From positions 1,240,001 to 1,304,000 of the forward strand of contig CAVYKV010000001.1 of the NCBI GenBank assembly GCA_963769255.1: 64,000 bases of DNA. The letters are read 5' to 3'. The DNA is from JAKACA01 sp963769255 (GTDB lineage: Bacteria > Actinomycetota > Acidimicrobiia > Acidimicrobiales > Bog-793). Below the pieces are notes generated by a model that had not been told where the DNA came from, ran no database searches, and saw only the letters and a program-made list of their open reading frames with translations. Below, piece after piece: positions 45,840 through 54,181 of the stretch (position 1 is its first letter; every line of letters starts with the position of its first letter). The translations under genes and the position numbers were made by a program.

Positions 45840-46292
45840 GCGCCCTCCTTTCGGGTTTCCAGGGTCGGACCACGGCCAGCATCGCGCCACTCAACCCCTC
45901 GCCGCATGGGACCACTCACGGAATCACCTGAGACCTGCCGTACGGTGAACAAAGCGTGAGATGCAGGACGCATGCTGCACCGGGTGTCGGCACATCCGGT
46001 CATACGGACTCCGTCGTGGTCACGCCGAGCTTGGTCAAGAAAGCTGTGGTAGTCGGTCTGCACCCACTCCTCAGCCAGCCGCCCGTCGTCGTGGTACCTG
46101 AAGGTGCCGATCACTTCCCACCCGAGGTGTTGCCCGGTGGGCTCGACTGGCGTCTTCGACGAGAGCTTTCAGTCTGCTGCCGCCTCGTGCGCGACAAGCA
46201 GGGACAGCGCCGCACGCTTGGCGTTCACACGGTGACTCAGCTGCCCGCCGAAGGGTCGCCTCCGGCACCGGCCGCGTTTAGCGTGTCGCTTC
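45840..46292. other. Intergenic stretch with a SnoaL-like fragment
   Basis: About 450 bases between a minus-strand dehydrogenase and a plus-strand glyoxalase. The only recognisable piece is the SnoaL-like remnant listed separately. No RNA gene or terminator is obvious. Confidence 0.35.
46010..46125 (-). pseudogene. C-terminal fragment of a SnoaL-like (NTF2-fold) protein
   Basis: The minus strand reads EVIGTFRYHDDGRLAEEWVQ then TDYHSFLDQ, which matches the last strand and helix of SnoaL/ester-cyclase NTF2-fold proteins (DGRIxEEWxxxDxxSxLxQ). No upstream remainder could be found in the neighbouring frames, so only about 35 residues survive. Confidence 0.4.
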
Positions 46293-46706
46293 ATGGACCA
46301 GTTCCGAGCCTCGGCGCTCACCCACCTCCTGGTCGTGTCGGACGCCCGAGTGAGCCGGGACTGGTACACGAGGGTCTTCGACGCTTCCGTCTACGGTGAG
46401 TACGGGGGAACCTCGGTGGTGCTCGAGCTCTTCGGAAACTGGATCCTGCTCGTGACCGGCGGAGGTCCCACGGCCGACAAGCCGACCGTGTCGCTCGCGC
46501 CGCCGGCCGATCCGGACCGCGTCAGTGCGGAGATCATCTTCCGGGTCGACGATTGCCTGGGAACCTACGAGCTGCTCCGGTCTCGGGGCGTCAACTTCGT
46601 CGCCGACCCCGTTGACTGGGGCGGGGAGTTCCGGGCCTTCTTCCGTGACCCGGACGGCCACCTCTTCGAGATCAGCCAGCTGACCGCGGCGAGCCGACCA
46701 CCCTGA
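46293..46706 (+). CDS. VOC/glyoxalase-fold protein
   Basis: A 137-residue vicinal-oxygen-chelate domain protein with the paired beta-alpha-beta-beta-beta modules (THLLVVSDARVSRDWYTRVF; TSVVLELFGNWILLVTGGG; AEIIFRVDDCLGTYELLRSR; GEFRAFFRDPDGHLFEISQL). Metal ligands would be H11 near the start and the final Glu of LFEIS. Family members include glyoxalase I, dioxygenases and drug-binding resistance proteins; the specific role is unknown. It is monocistronic as far as can be seen. Confidence 0.82.
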   Translation: MDQFRASALTHLLVVSDARVSRDWYTRVFDASVYGEYGGTSVVLELFGNWILLVTGGGPTADKPTVSLAPPADPDRVSAEIIFRVDDCLGTYELLRSRGVNFVADPVDWGGEFRAFFRDPDGHLFEISQLTAASRPP

Positions 46707-46798
46707 TGGCCCCCTGATCTGCAGGTGGCGGGTCAACCCGCGACGCCTCGAGCACCGATGACTTCTCCGCACGACGGCGCCGAGTACCGGTTGTGGCC

Positions 46799-46969
46799 CT
46801 ACCTGCCGGAGAACCTGAAGTAAAAGGCGCCGAACACGAGGACGATTCCGACATTGGCGGCAAGCCGTTCCCAAGTCCATGTCCTGGTTCTGAAGAACAA
46901 GAGGTCCACGGCTACCACGACAGCAACCATGGCTAGGACGTACGGCACGACGAATGTTGCGTGGCGCAT
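46799..46969 (-). CDS. Small two-span membrane protein
   Basis: A 56-residue protein with two predicted membrane helices (FVVPYVLAMVAVVVAVDLLF and LAANVGIVLVFGAFYFRF) linked by a basic/aromatic turn (RTRTWTWER). The ATG at 46969 has AAGGAG 7 bases upstream, which is why it is preferred over a longer frame. I do not recognise a characterised family; it looks like a small hypothetical membrane protein common in actinomycetes. Confidence 0.65.
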   Translation of the reverse strand: MRHATFVVPYVLAMVAVVVAVDLLFFRTRTWTWERLAANVGIVLVFGAFYFRFSGR

Positions 46970-47500
46970 ACGTTGACTCCTTCCCGGCAGGTTGTCGCTC
47001 ACCGGCCAATCGTGACACCGGGCCGTCGGCGCACGCTAGCTACTTCGAGCCACCCGTGGCCGCACGAACAGGAAGGTCGCCCGGTCGAACCTCGTTGGAA
47101 GAAAACGCCGTCGGCGAAACCAAGCCGAACAAGGGTTACCGCCGGCCAGCACGTGGCGGCCTCGGCAGCTGTCTGCTCGCCGCCGGGGGAGGCGTCCTGA
47201 CGGGCAATTGTGACGAGCCCGAGGGCCTCCGGCAACCCCAGAGCGCGAGAATCGGGCGGTCGGGCGCCACTTTGGCGCCCGACCGGAGTCCTCCAGCGAC
47301 AGTCATCGTCGACGTTCGACCCAATCAGCCTTGTCCGTGACCGGCGCGGTCCCGCAGGCAACGACTTCGCCGCGGCGGGGAAGAGGTTCTGCGACGTCTG
47401 TTCGAACCGCTCGGCTCTCCAACGTGGATTCTTCGCGACTCCGAGGCAACCTTTTGGCACTCGGCGGGGGTTCAGAGATTGAACGGGAAGGACGGCTTTC
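46970..47500. other. Long intergenic region before the second sigma gene
   Basis: About 530 bases without a convincing gene. It holds the strong hairpin at 47257-47285 and presumably the promoter of the sigma/propeller operon. I could not assign -35 and -10 elements with confidence. Confidence 0.4.
47257..47285. terminator. Strong 13-bp hairpin, possible terminator
   Basis: CGGTCGGGCGCCA and TGGCGCCCGACCG form a perfect 13-bp stem with a CTT loop. No T-tract follows on either strand, so it would be a non-canonical terminator or a structured operator. It stands alone about 215 bases before the sigma gene. Confidence 0.4.
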
Positions 47501-48094
47501 TTGGAGAGCGACGTGGTGATGGAATGGCTCACTGGACGGAGGACACGTCGGCAGTTCGATCGCTTCGCCGCCGAGGTCAGCGAGGCTCTCGTGCGCACGG
47601 GATACTTGATGACTTTCGATCTGGAAGAGACCGAGGACCTCGTCCAAGAAACGCTGCTACGAGTCGCCCGGCGCTGGGAACGCGTGCGGTCGATGGACCA
47701 CCCGGCGGCCTACGCACGGCGCATCCTCGTCAACCTGGTGATCGATGGCGCGACGCAACGCTCGCGGCGCAACGCCGAGATCGGGGCGGGCGGTGACGGC
47801 GACCTGGAATCCCGCCCCGATGTCGACTCGTTCCGGCCTTTCGGGAGCGTCGACACCATCTCCGAGCTCCGCTGGGCGCTCGGAACGCTGCCACGCAGCC
47901 AGCGCACCGTCATCGTGCTGCGCTACTGGGAGCACCTGTCCGACGCCGCGGTGGCCGAGCTTCTCGGCTACTCGGTCGGCACCGTAAAAAGCACGGCATT
48001 TCGCGGTCTCGCACGCCTGCGCAAGGTCATGGGGGCAGCCGATGCCACTGCCGGTGCATCACCACAGCCCGAAAGGACCCCATTCTCATGCTGA
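47501..48094 (+). CDS. ECF-type RNA polymerase sigma factor (second copy)
   Basis: A 197-residue SigE/SACE-type extracytoplasmic-function sigma factor. Region 2 includes YLMTFDLEETEDLVQETLLR and ARRWERVRSMDHPAAYARRI; region 4 includes LPRSQRTVIVLRYWEHLSDA and LLGYSVGTVKSTAFRGLARL. The TTG at 47501 has AAGGA upstream; GTG 47513 or ATG 47519 after TTGGAGAG are alternatives that leave region 2 intact. It overlaps the downstream propeller gene by seven bases, so a sigma/anti-sigma type pair is likely. It is only a distant relative of the sigma factor at 15083-15619. Confidence 0.87.
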   Translation: MESDVVMEWLTGRRTRRQFDRFAAEVSEALVRTGYLMTFDLEETEDLVQETLLRVARRWERVRSMDHPAAYARRILVNLVIDGATQRSRRNAEIGAGGDGDLESRPDVDSFRPFGSVDTISELRWALGTLPRSQRTVIVLRYWEHLSDAAVAELLGYSVGTVKSTAFRGLARLRKVMGAADATAGASPQPERTPFSC

Positions 48095-49413
48095 CCGACC
48101 AGTTCGAAACAGACTTGCGAGAGGCGCTGTTCCGGCAGGCGCAGGAGGTACCCGCCGATGTCGCCGCCCGCGTGCGTGATCATCGCTATCACCCGCGTGG
48201 CCCAGGCCGCTACCTCGTTATGCGATCGGCCGCCGTCGTGGTCATCGTCAGCGGCGTGGTTGCCGCCGCTGCTCTGTCCCAGCCCTCACGTGCTGCGCAC
48301 CCTTCGTGGCGGCTGGTGAGCGACCTCGGCCAGGCCTGGCAAGGGTCGCAACCCACGAGCCTGCAGGACGGAGTCTCCCTCACCTGCCCGACCGCGCAGA
48401 CGTGCTATGCACGGGTGTTTTCTCCACCAGGCCCCGGGTCCGTGTCGTCGACACTGACCATCGAGGTCACCCACGACAGCGGGGCGACTTGGCAGCAGGC
48501 CGACCTGCCGGCGGACGTGACTCAGGACAGCGGCCAATTCGGCCCGATCGACTGCCTCAGCGAAGACACCTGCATGACGCTCGTGTCCAGCACCTCGTGG
48601 AACTACGAGATCGCCGAGACGACCGACGGGGGCCAGTCCTGGATGACGCTCCCCGGCCCGACGCAGCTCTCCACCCAGTTCGCCGTCGAGGGCGGCATCT
48701 CGTGCACCTCGAGCACCTCGTGCGTGCTGATCGGCAGCTACGCGGTGGGAACGTCTGAGGTCGGCCAGTGGGACGCTGAAGTCACGACGGACGGCGAGCA
48801 GACCTGGACACAGGAGGCCATGCCAAGCAGCGCCAGTGGGGGAGTGCAGTGCTTTGCCGGCGGGAACTGCATCACGGCCGGCGACTACAGCACCGACAGT
48901 GGTCTCCGGTGGTCACGGGGCTCCTTGCCGTCCGGTCTCGACGGCGTGTGGTCGATGTCGTGCGGCGACAGCTCGGACTGCATCGCCGACGCGACGTCCT
49001 TCCCCACCTCGAAGCCAGCGCCGCCGTCGTGCGACGACGGCTCGGACTGTCTGAGGGCGGTCACCGAGGTCATCGTGACGACCGACGGCGGTCAGAGCTG
49101 GACGCGGGCGTCGGCGAGCGGCTTTGCCTCGCACGCCCTGCCGACGGTGACCTGCGCGACTGCCTCGACATGTTGGGCAGCCGGAGCGATCGTGCAGACG
49201 CCTGGGGGGGTGTTGACGATGGGCGGACAGCAGCAGAAGCAGACTCCTGTCCTCGAGTCCACCGGTGACGAGGGCCAGAGCTGGCAGGCTGCCGGGATCC
49301 CGGCGGGCTACGGAATCACGGGCGTCGGAAACGTCTCGTGTTCCGCCACGACCTCGTGCTTCGCCATCGCTCAGTCCAGCAACGGTCTTGTGCTCCTCTC
49401 CTACCGGAACTGA
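48088..49413 (+). CDS. Membrane-anchored beta-propeller protein paired with an ECF sigma factor
   Basis: This 441-residue protein is a clear paralogue of the one at 13711-15099. It has a cytoplasmic N-terminus resembling anti-sigma factors (TDQFETDLREALFRQAQEVP), one membrane span (VMRSAAVVVIVSGVVAAAAL, about 44-63), then repeats of an Asp-box (EVTHDSGATWQQA, ETTDGGQSWMTL, TTDGEQTWTQE, TTDGGQSWTRA) with Cys pairs (LTCPTAQTCYAR, ISCTSSTSCVLI, VTCATASTCWAA, VSCSATTSCFAI). Both proteins share the opening W-x-LVxD-x-x-x-AW and the final VLLSY. It probably holds the sigma factor inactive and senses an external signal through the propeller. This is an inference. Confidence 0.75.
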   Translation: MLTDQFETDLREALFRQAQEVPADVAARVRDHRYHPRGPGRYLVMRSAAVVVIVSGVVAAAALSQPSRAAHPSWRLVSDLGQAWQGSQPTSLQDGVSLTCPTAQTCYARVFSPPGPGSVSSTLTIEVTHDSGATWQQADLPADVTQDSGQFGPIDCLSEDTCMTLVSSTSWNYEIAETTDGGQSWMTLPGPTQLSTQFAVEGGISCTSSTSCVLIGSYAVGTSEVGQWDAEVTTDGEQTWTQEAMPSSASGGVQCFAGGNCITAGDYSTDSGLRWSRGSLPSGLDGVWSMSCGDSSDCIADATSFPTSKPAPPSCDDGSDCLRAVTEVIVTTDGGQSWTRASASGFASHALPTVTCATASTCWAAGAIVQTPGGVLTMGGQQQKQTPVLESTGDEGQSWQAAGIPAGYGITGVGNVSCSATTSCFAIAQSSNGLVLLSYRN

Positions 49414-49544
49414 GCATCGGATGGGCGAAGGCCGAAGGCGGATCTGGAGCTCTTCCGTGGTCGCAAGCCCAACGTCGCGGCGAACACGCTGAGCTTCACC
49501 TGCCCTGAGGTGTCGGCAACGGCCGACGGACTTTCCCCTTCGGC
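49414..49544. other. Spacer after the propeller gene
   Basis: About 130 bases leading into the region of gene remnants. I see no hairpin with a T-tract and no gene here. Confidence 0.3.
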
Positions 49545-49830
49545 TCTCTCTTCGTCGCCCGCCAGCACCGCGCTCGCATCTGCAGGTCGACCCTGAGGCG
49601 ACCCTGGAGCGCTGGGTGCTGCTCGATGATCTCGGAGCTGCGGCGGAGCAGCGCCAGGCGCTCGTCAGGACTCGACGTGATGACATCGCTGTAGGTGCCT
49701 GCCAAACCGATGAGCTCGGAAGGCGTGCGGGTCAGCGTCCAGTCGGTCGTCCACTCCTCGGGTTCACTGAAGGGCTCTCCTGGCGGGCTCCCCGTCTCGA
49801 CGATGCCCGAGGAGGTCAGCCTCGGCGACG
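49545..49830 (-). pseudogene. C-terminal fragment of a SAM-dependent methyltransferase
   Basis: The minus strand reads PPGEPFSEPEEWTTDWTLTR then TPSELIGLAGTYSDVITSSP, DERLALLRRSSEIIEQHP and a short tail. It matches the C-terminal end of class I (Methyltransf_11-type) methyltransferases, where a W-T-x-x-x-x-x-x-L-x-x-x-x-TYS segment is common. The SAM-binding domain is absent, and a different gene fragment lies on the opposite strand just upstream. A stranded remnant is inferred. Confidence 0.5.
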
Positions 49831-49944
49831 TCCCCGAAGGAGACCGCCCGATCTGACGCGGACGCTCCCGTCACCGAACGACCCCGCAGATGCCCTTCAG
49901 CACATGGAAACGCCTCACCTCTCGATGATTGCACCGGCACGTCC

Positions 49945-50110
49945 TAAGGTGGAGTGGCGTATGCCGTCCAAGCCGACCTCGCACGGCCCGGCGCTGCGGC
50001 TGTGGGACGCCACCGAGGCGTTCGCTGCGCCCGTGAGCGTCCTCGTCAACAACGCCGGGATCGGCGTCGTACGGCCCCTCCTCGAGCTGTCCGACGAGGA
50101 CGATCAGCTC
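49945..50110 (+). pseudogene. Short-chain dehydrogenase fragment
   Basis: Two plus-strand frames combine to MAYAVQADLARPGAA then LWDATEAFAAPVSVLVNNAG, IGVVRPLLELSDED, the central part of a classical SDR including the NNAG motif. The N-terminal glycine-rich motif and the C-terminal Tyr-Lys active site are both missing. It is a remnant of about 55 residues. Confidence 0.55.
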
Positions 50111-50153
50111 GTGATGCCGGCGGTGACATCGACGTCGCGCCTAGTGCAGTGGC

Positions 50154-51374
50154 CTATGTGCTGCAGGCCCTCATGGAATCCGAGGCCGCCGACGTCCAGC
50201 GCAACATCGCAAGCGTGATAATCCCGAGGGCTGCGAGCGTCGCATACATGGCCGTGTTGCCAATGGCCTGGGCGGCGGCGGCCCCGCCCCACGAGCCGAT
50301 GAGAGTCCCGACGGACATCGACAGGAGCTGCACCGCTGGAGCGGCGGCTTCGAATTCGGTCCCATGCACGGCGTCGGTGATGAGCGCCATCGTCGGAATT
50401 GCCAGGAAGCTGTAGACCACGGCGAGATAACCGATGGTGCAGACGACGACGACGGGTACCGAGCGCGTCAGCGCCAGGAGGACGGCAAGCGGTGTGCTCG
50501 CAATCACTCCCGCACGGATCGGCAGCATCCGACCACGGCGATCGCTGATGTGGCCGGCAGCGACGCACAGCACGGTGCCGATCGCCGAGGCCACGAAGAA
50601 GGTAACGCCGACCTCAACGCCTATTCCACCCTTCGGGGTCAGCTGCAGCGGGATGAGCACCATGAGGAGGCCGCCGCCGGCAAAGGGAAGTCCAAGCAGG
50701 TAGACGCTGACGGCGAGCTGGCGGTTCCGCACGAACCCGAGCAGGGAGGCCGCGTGGCTCAGACTTCCGTCCGGCGCCCGAGTGACCGCTATCGCCATGG
50801 AAGCCGCGACGCTGACGCCGCCCATGACGCCGAAGACGACGGGCAGACCGATTGCCGCTGCGAGGGTCCCGAGGAGCGGCCCGACCATGGCGCCCGCGGT
50901 GGCGGTCCCCATGACGATCCCGAGCGAGCGACCGCGGCTCTCGGGTGGTACTGCCTTCGCGAGCCATGCAAGCCCACCGGGCCAGATGCCGCCACAGCCG
51001 AGGCCTTCCACGAGCCGACCGAGCTCGAGGAGCGACGCGCTGCGCGCGAAGCCGAAGAGAAAGGTCGCACCCGCGAAGATCAGCATGCCGACGAGAGTGA
51101 TGGTGCGGGGGTTGAGATGCCGTAGCCGACCCGCCACGAGGGCGCCCACTGTCACGCCGGCGGGATACGCGCCGGTGAGCAATCCCGTGGCGGACTTCGA
51201 CAGCCCGAGCGCGTGGGCGAAATGTGGAAGCAGTGGCGAGATGCAGGAAAACAGCGTCGACTCGAGCCCGAACATCAGCCCGAGAAGGATTACCAGCCGA
51301 CGGACCGCGCTGTCGTTCCGAAGCGGTACCCGGCCGGTGATGCCATTCACCTCTGCCGGGCCGGTGCTGGTCAC
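50154..51374 (-). CDS. MFS transporter
   Basis: A 12-helix major facilitator of about 406 residues. It has RLVILLGLMFGLESTLFSCI at the first helix, GLLTGAYPAGVTVGALVAGR in the loop-2 region, GLGCGGIWPGGLAWLAKAVP and HISDRRGRMLPIRAG. The frame runs on upstream to 51527, but the added residues belong to a broken response-regulator gene. So the start is placed at GTG 51374, with a weak RBS. The substrate is unknown; general drug or metabolite export is typical. Confidence 0.78.
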   Translation of the reverse strand: MTSTGPAEVNGITGRVPLRNDSAVRRLVILLGLMFGLESTLFSCISPLLPHFAHALGLSKSATGLLTGAYPAGVTVGALVAGRLRHLNPRTITLVGMLIFAGATFLFGFARSASLLELGRLVEGLGCGGIWPGGLAWLAKAVPPESRGRSLGIVMGTATAGAMVGPLLGTLAAAIGLPVVFGVMGGVSVAASMAIAVTRAPDGSLSHAASLLGFVRNRQLAVSVYLLGLPFAGGGLLMVLIPLQLTPKGGIGVEVGVTFFVASAIGTVLCVAAGHISDRRGRMLPIRAGVIASTPLAVLLALTRSVPVVVVCTIGYLAVVYSFLAIPTMALITDAVHGTEFEAAAPAVQLLSMSVGTLIGSWGGAAAAQAIGNTAMYATLAALGIITLAMLRWTSAASDSMRACST

Positions 51375-51429
51375 TTCAGCAAGGTAGCGATCTCGCCCTC
51401 CCGCGCGATCAGCTGAATCGACGCCAGCG

Positions 51430-52000
51430 TTCTGACCGGCCCGGACAATGCCGTCTTCGTAGGCATAGACGGCGACCTGGACGCGGTCGCGCAGATCGAG
51501 CTTGGTGAGAATCCGAGCATGTGACACTTGACGGTGGCCTGGCTGAGGTAGAGCTTGGCGGCGATTTCGGCGTTTGGCAGGCCGTGGGCTATCAGCCGCA
51601 CGACGCCCAGTTCTCGTTTGCTGAGGCGCCCGCCCGCCTCGGTGGTAAGAGTGTCGGGGGCGCGACCGCGGCAGAAGTCCTCGATAAGGCTTCGAGTGAT
51701 GGCGGGAGCGAGCAGCGTTCGCCGGCCGCTACGGGGCGCACGGCGCCGACCAGCTGGTCGCGGTTGGCGTCCTTCAGCAGGAAGCCGCTCGCGCCGTCAG
51801 CGCGTGGTAGATGTACTCATCCAGGTTGAAGGTGGTCAGCGTCAGCGTTCGGGCACGGGCCCCGCCCTGGACGAGCCGGGTGGTTGCCTCGATGCCGTCC
51901 ATCTGGGGCATGCGGACGTTGTCGATCGTGACCGCGTCGTTGGTGAAGCCGATCGTCACACCGGTGCAGGCATGCCCAGCGTGCTTTGCAGACCTGCGAT
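51430..52000 (-). pseudogene. NarL/LuxR-type response regulator, multiple frameshifts
   Basis: Minus-strand frames reconstruct a two-component regulator. The receiver part reads IDNVRMPQMDGIEATTRLVQ and ARTLTLTTFNLDEYIYHALT. After frame changes comes the linker LAPAITRSLIEDFCRGRAPD, then the LuxR HTH RLSKRELGVVRLIAHGLPNA, EIAAKLYLSQATVKCH. A further frame change gives SHARILTKLDLRDRVQVAVY, AYEDGIVRAG. The phosphoacceptor position reads Asn (DNVRMP) where MDVRMP is usual. The N-terminus is incomplete. The last piece now reads into the MFS gene frame. Confidence 0.65.
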
Positions 52001-52078
52001 GAGTTTCGCGACGCGCAGTCGTCCAGGTGATCGTGAGTGCCCACAAGGGCGCCGGGCCTGCACCATGAGGAGTAGACG

Positions 52079-52897
52079 ATGAATTCGATGGCTCGCCAGA
52101 TGTTCGAGCTCGTTGAGCCGATTGGTGTCATCCCGTACGCAGTCGAGGAACCCACCGAGGCCCTGTTCGGCCTGGGGTTTACCAACTACTGGGACGCCTA
52201 CTTCGCGGGACGGGCGGCGCCCCTGGGCCTTGCGACGGCGGAGGTGGTGGACGCGCTCTTCTACAACTTCGCTCCCGGTGAGGTGGCTCGCCACATTCCC
52301 AAGGTGTGGCTCACCACCTCGCCCGAAGCGGCGTTCGCCGCTCGCCAGATGGGCTGCGTGAAGGCGCTGCGGCGGATCCTCGGCGATCGCGTCGACTCAC
52401 CGGCCTTCGCCCGCGCTGCCGAACTCCTGATCAAGGCGGCGACCAGCGCCCCGGTGGAGGGCCGACCCATGTACGCCGCTCTGCGCGCCATCCCGATCCC
52501 CGAAGAAGTCGTGGGCCGCCTCTTTCATGCGGCCTCCTTGCTGCGGGAGCACCGTGGTGACGGGCACATCGCGGCCCTGATGATCGGGGGTGTCGGCGGA
52601 CTCGAGTCTCACGTCCTCGTCGCCCTCGACATGGACCTGCCGGCAGAGAAATTCGGACGCATCCACCACCTCCCGGCGGCGCAGCTCGCCGCCGTCATCG
52701 AGGGGATGCGCCATCGCGGCCTGATCGGCGATGACGGCTGGCTGAGCGACCAGGGTCGCGCCGTCAAACAGCGGGTCGAGGCGCTCACCGACGACCTCGC
52801 CGCGAAGCCCTACGAGAGCCTCGAGCCGCACGAGCTCGAGGAGCTCATGGTCATCCTCGAGCCGCTCGCTACGCTGCTACTCGCCGCCCAGCGCTAG
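52079..52897 (+). CDS. SCO6745-family protein
   Basis: A 272-residue soluble, mostly helical protein typical of actinomycetes (RQMFELVEPIGVIPYAVEEP; ALFGLGFTNYWDAYFAGRAA; LGLATAEVVDALFYNFAPGE; HHLPAAQLAAVIEGMRHRGL; DDGWLSDQGRAVKQRVEALT). The C-terminal part resembles a MarR-like winged helix. The family has no established function that I can name. It is intact, monocistronic and bordered by a broken regulator on one side. Confidence 0.75.
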   Translation: MNSMARQMFELVEPIGVIPYAVEEPTEALFGLGFTNYWDAYFAGRAAPLGLATAEVVDALFYNFAPGEVARHIPKVWLTTSPEAAFAARQMGCVKALRRILGDRVDSPAFARAAELLIKAATSAPVEGRPMYAALRAIPIPEEVVGRLFHAASLLREHRGDGHIAALMIGGVGGLESHVLVALDMDLPAEKFGRIHHLPAAQLAAVIEGMRHRGLIGDDGWLSDQGRAVKQRVEALTDDLAAKPYESLEPHELEELMVILEPLATLLLAAQR

Positions 52898-53031
52898 GGA
52901 GATGGCCTGGTGGTTCTGCCACCGACCGCCACATTCGTTGTCTTCACGTCCCCTCTGGCGTTGCCACGCCCCGCTCAACGACCGCGCGGACGGTGCGTGA
53001 GCTGGGTGAACCTGGATCACCCGGTCGCGTC

Positions 53032-53052
53032 CTGTGCCATCGGATGGCACAG
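53032..53052. promoter_or_regulatory. 21-bp perfect palindrome, candidate operator
   Basis: CTGTGCCATC, a central G and GATGGCACAG form a perfect 10+1+10 inverted repeat about 50 bases before the secreted-protein gene. A smaller repeat (GGGTGA-N7-TCACCC, 53004-53022) lies just before it. The placement suits an operator; no T-tract follows. Confidence 0.35.
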
Positions 53053-53104
53053 CCCCGTCACGCCTTGAGCACAGGAAGCAACGACACCGAGAGAGGGTGG
53101 TTCT

Positions 53105-53770
53105 GTGCGTGGAGTCCTGGAGCTGCGAGGCGGCGGTCATCGGCGAGGTCGCTCGGCGGTCATGCCGCAGAGGCTCGCACTTGGAGCGCTCTGTCTTGTC
53201 CTTTCTGCCAGCCTATCGCTGGTGTCCGGCGCGGGCACGGCAGGCGCGTCGACCCCGACCTACTTCGGTGCCAAGCTCACCGTCAACAGCCAGCCGTCGA
53301 ACGCTGAGGACGGATACGCCTGCCATGAGAGCGGCGGGATCCCGAAGGGAGCCGATTGCACCTGGGTTGCCCTCACGGCCTTTGAGAACGGCAGCAACTA
53401 CAAGGCACCCGTCACCGGGACGATCAAGCACGTCAAGCTGATCTCGTGCGTCGCTGGCAGCTTCAGGCTCGAACTCGCCCGCACCGTAGCGAGCAAGAAC
53501 GAAGCAAGAATCGTCAGCAAGGGTCCGGTCATCAAGTACACCGGGCAGACGACCTGCGACAACACCTTCAAGATCCAAAGCTTCGCAGTCAAGGTGCATG
53601 TCGAGGCCGGGGAGTACATCGCCATCGACGCGAAGTCGACCGGCGTGCTTTCGTGCTCGGGTGGAAATGGCGTGCTCTTGTACTCCCCGCCTCTCAAGGT
53701 GGGTGGGAAGCTAACGAAGGCGAGGACCGGCGCCAGCTGTGACATGCTCGTTCAGCTGAGCTACAAGTAG
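53105..53770 (+). CDS. Secreted protein of unknown function
   Basis: A 221-residue protein with an N-terminal signal peptide (LALGALCLVLSASLSLVSGA, cleavage near AGAST). The mature beta-rich domain has three Cys pairs (GYACHESGGIPKGADCTW; LISCVAGS with TTCDN; VLSCSGGN with ASCDM) that probably form disulfides outside the cell. The GTG start at 53105 follows GAGAGGG; ATG 53162 would give a more compact signal peptide and is a good alternative. I do not recognise a named family. No obvious operon partner is present. Confidence 0.68.
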   Translation: MRGVLELRGGGHRRGRSAVMPQRLALGALCLVLSASLSLVSGAGTAGASTPTYFGAKLTVNSQPSNAEDGYACHESGGIPKGADCTWVALTAFENGSNYKAPVTGTIKHVKLISCVAGSFRLELARTVASKNEARIVSKGPVIKYTGQTTCDNTFKIQSFAVKVHVEAGEYIAIDAKSTGVLSCSGGNGVLLYSPPLKVGGKLTKARTGASCDMLVQLSYK

Positions 53771-53875
53771 CGGCAACTGCGGCAGGACGTCGTGTAGAGA
53801 TCTTCGGCCCGAGTTCCGCGTTCCACCGCCCCTACTCCATCTCCTCGGATGGGACGTCACAGAGGACGAAAGCGC

Positions 53876-54175
53876 CTATCCGTCCGCAGCTTGGTGAGTG
53901 GACGCCGCCGCGGGCCTTCGCATCGGCCACAGCGGCCGTCCGCCCGGCAGCTCGAGCACACCCAGGTGGACGAAGCCGAGCCGCTCGTACAGTGCGGCGC
54001 TGCGATCACTGCTCGCCTCAAGGTACGTCGGTAGTCCTGCCGAATCGGCTCTTCGAAGCGTCGGCTGCATGAGCGCAGATCCCAGGCCCCGTCCTTGCAA
54101 CGCAGTGCGCACTCCAACCAATCGGACGTAGAAGCGGGGCTCACGGAGGTGTCGCTCGTCCATCAGGCGATGCAC
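53876..54175 (-). pseudogene. GNAT acetyltransferase, C-terminal half
   Basis: The minus strand encodes the C-terminal half of a GNAT N-acetyltransferase: LREPRFYVRLVGVRTALQGR with the acetyl-CoA pyrophosphate loop (QGRGLGSAL), then GLPTYLEASSDRSAALYERL and GFVHLGVLELPGGRPLWPM. The N-terminal half is not upstream on this strand but lies inverted on the plus strand (54182-54480). The two halves abut head to head at about 54175. Confidence 0.7.
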
Positions 54176-54181
54176 TTTCGT

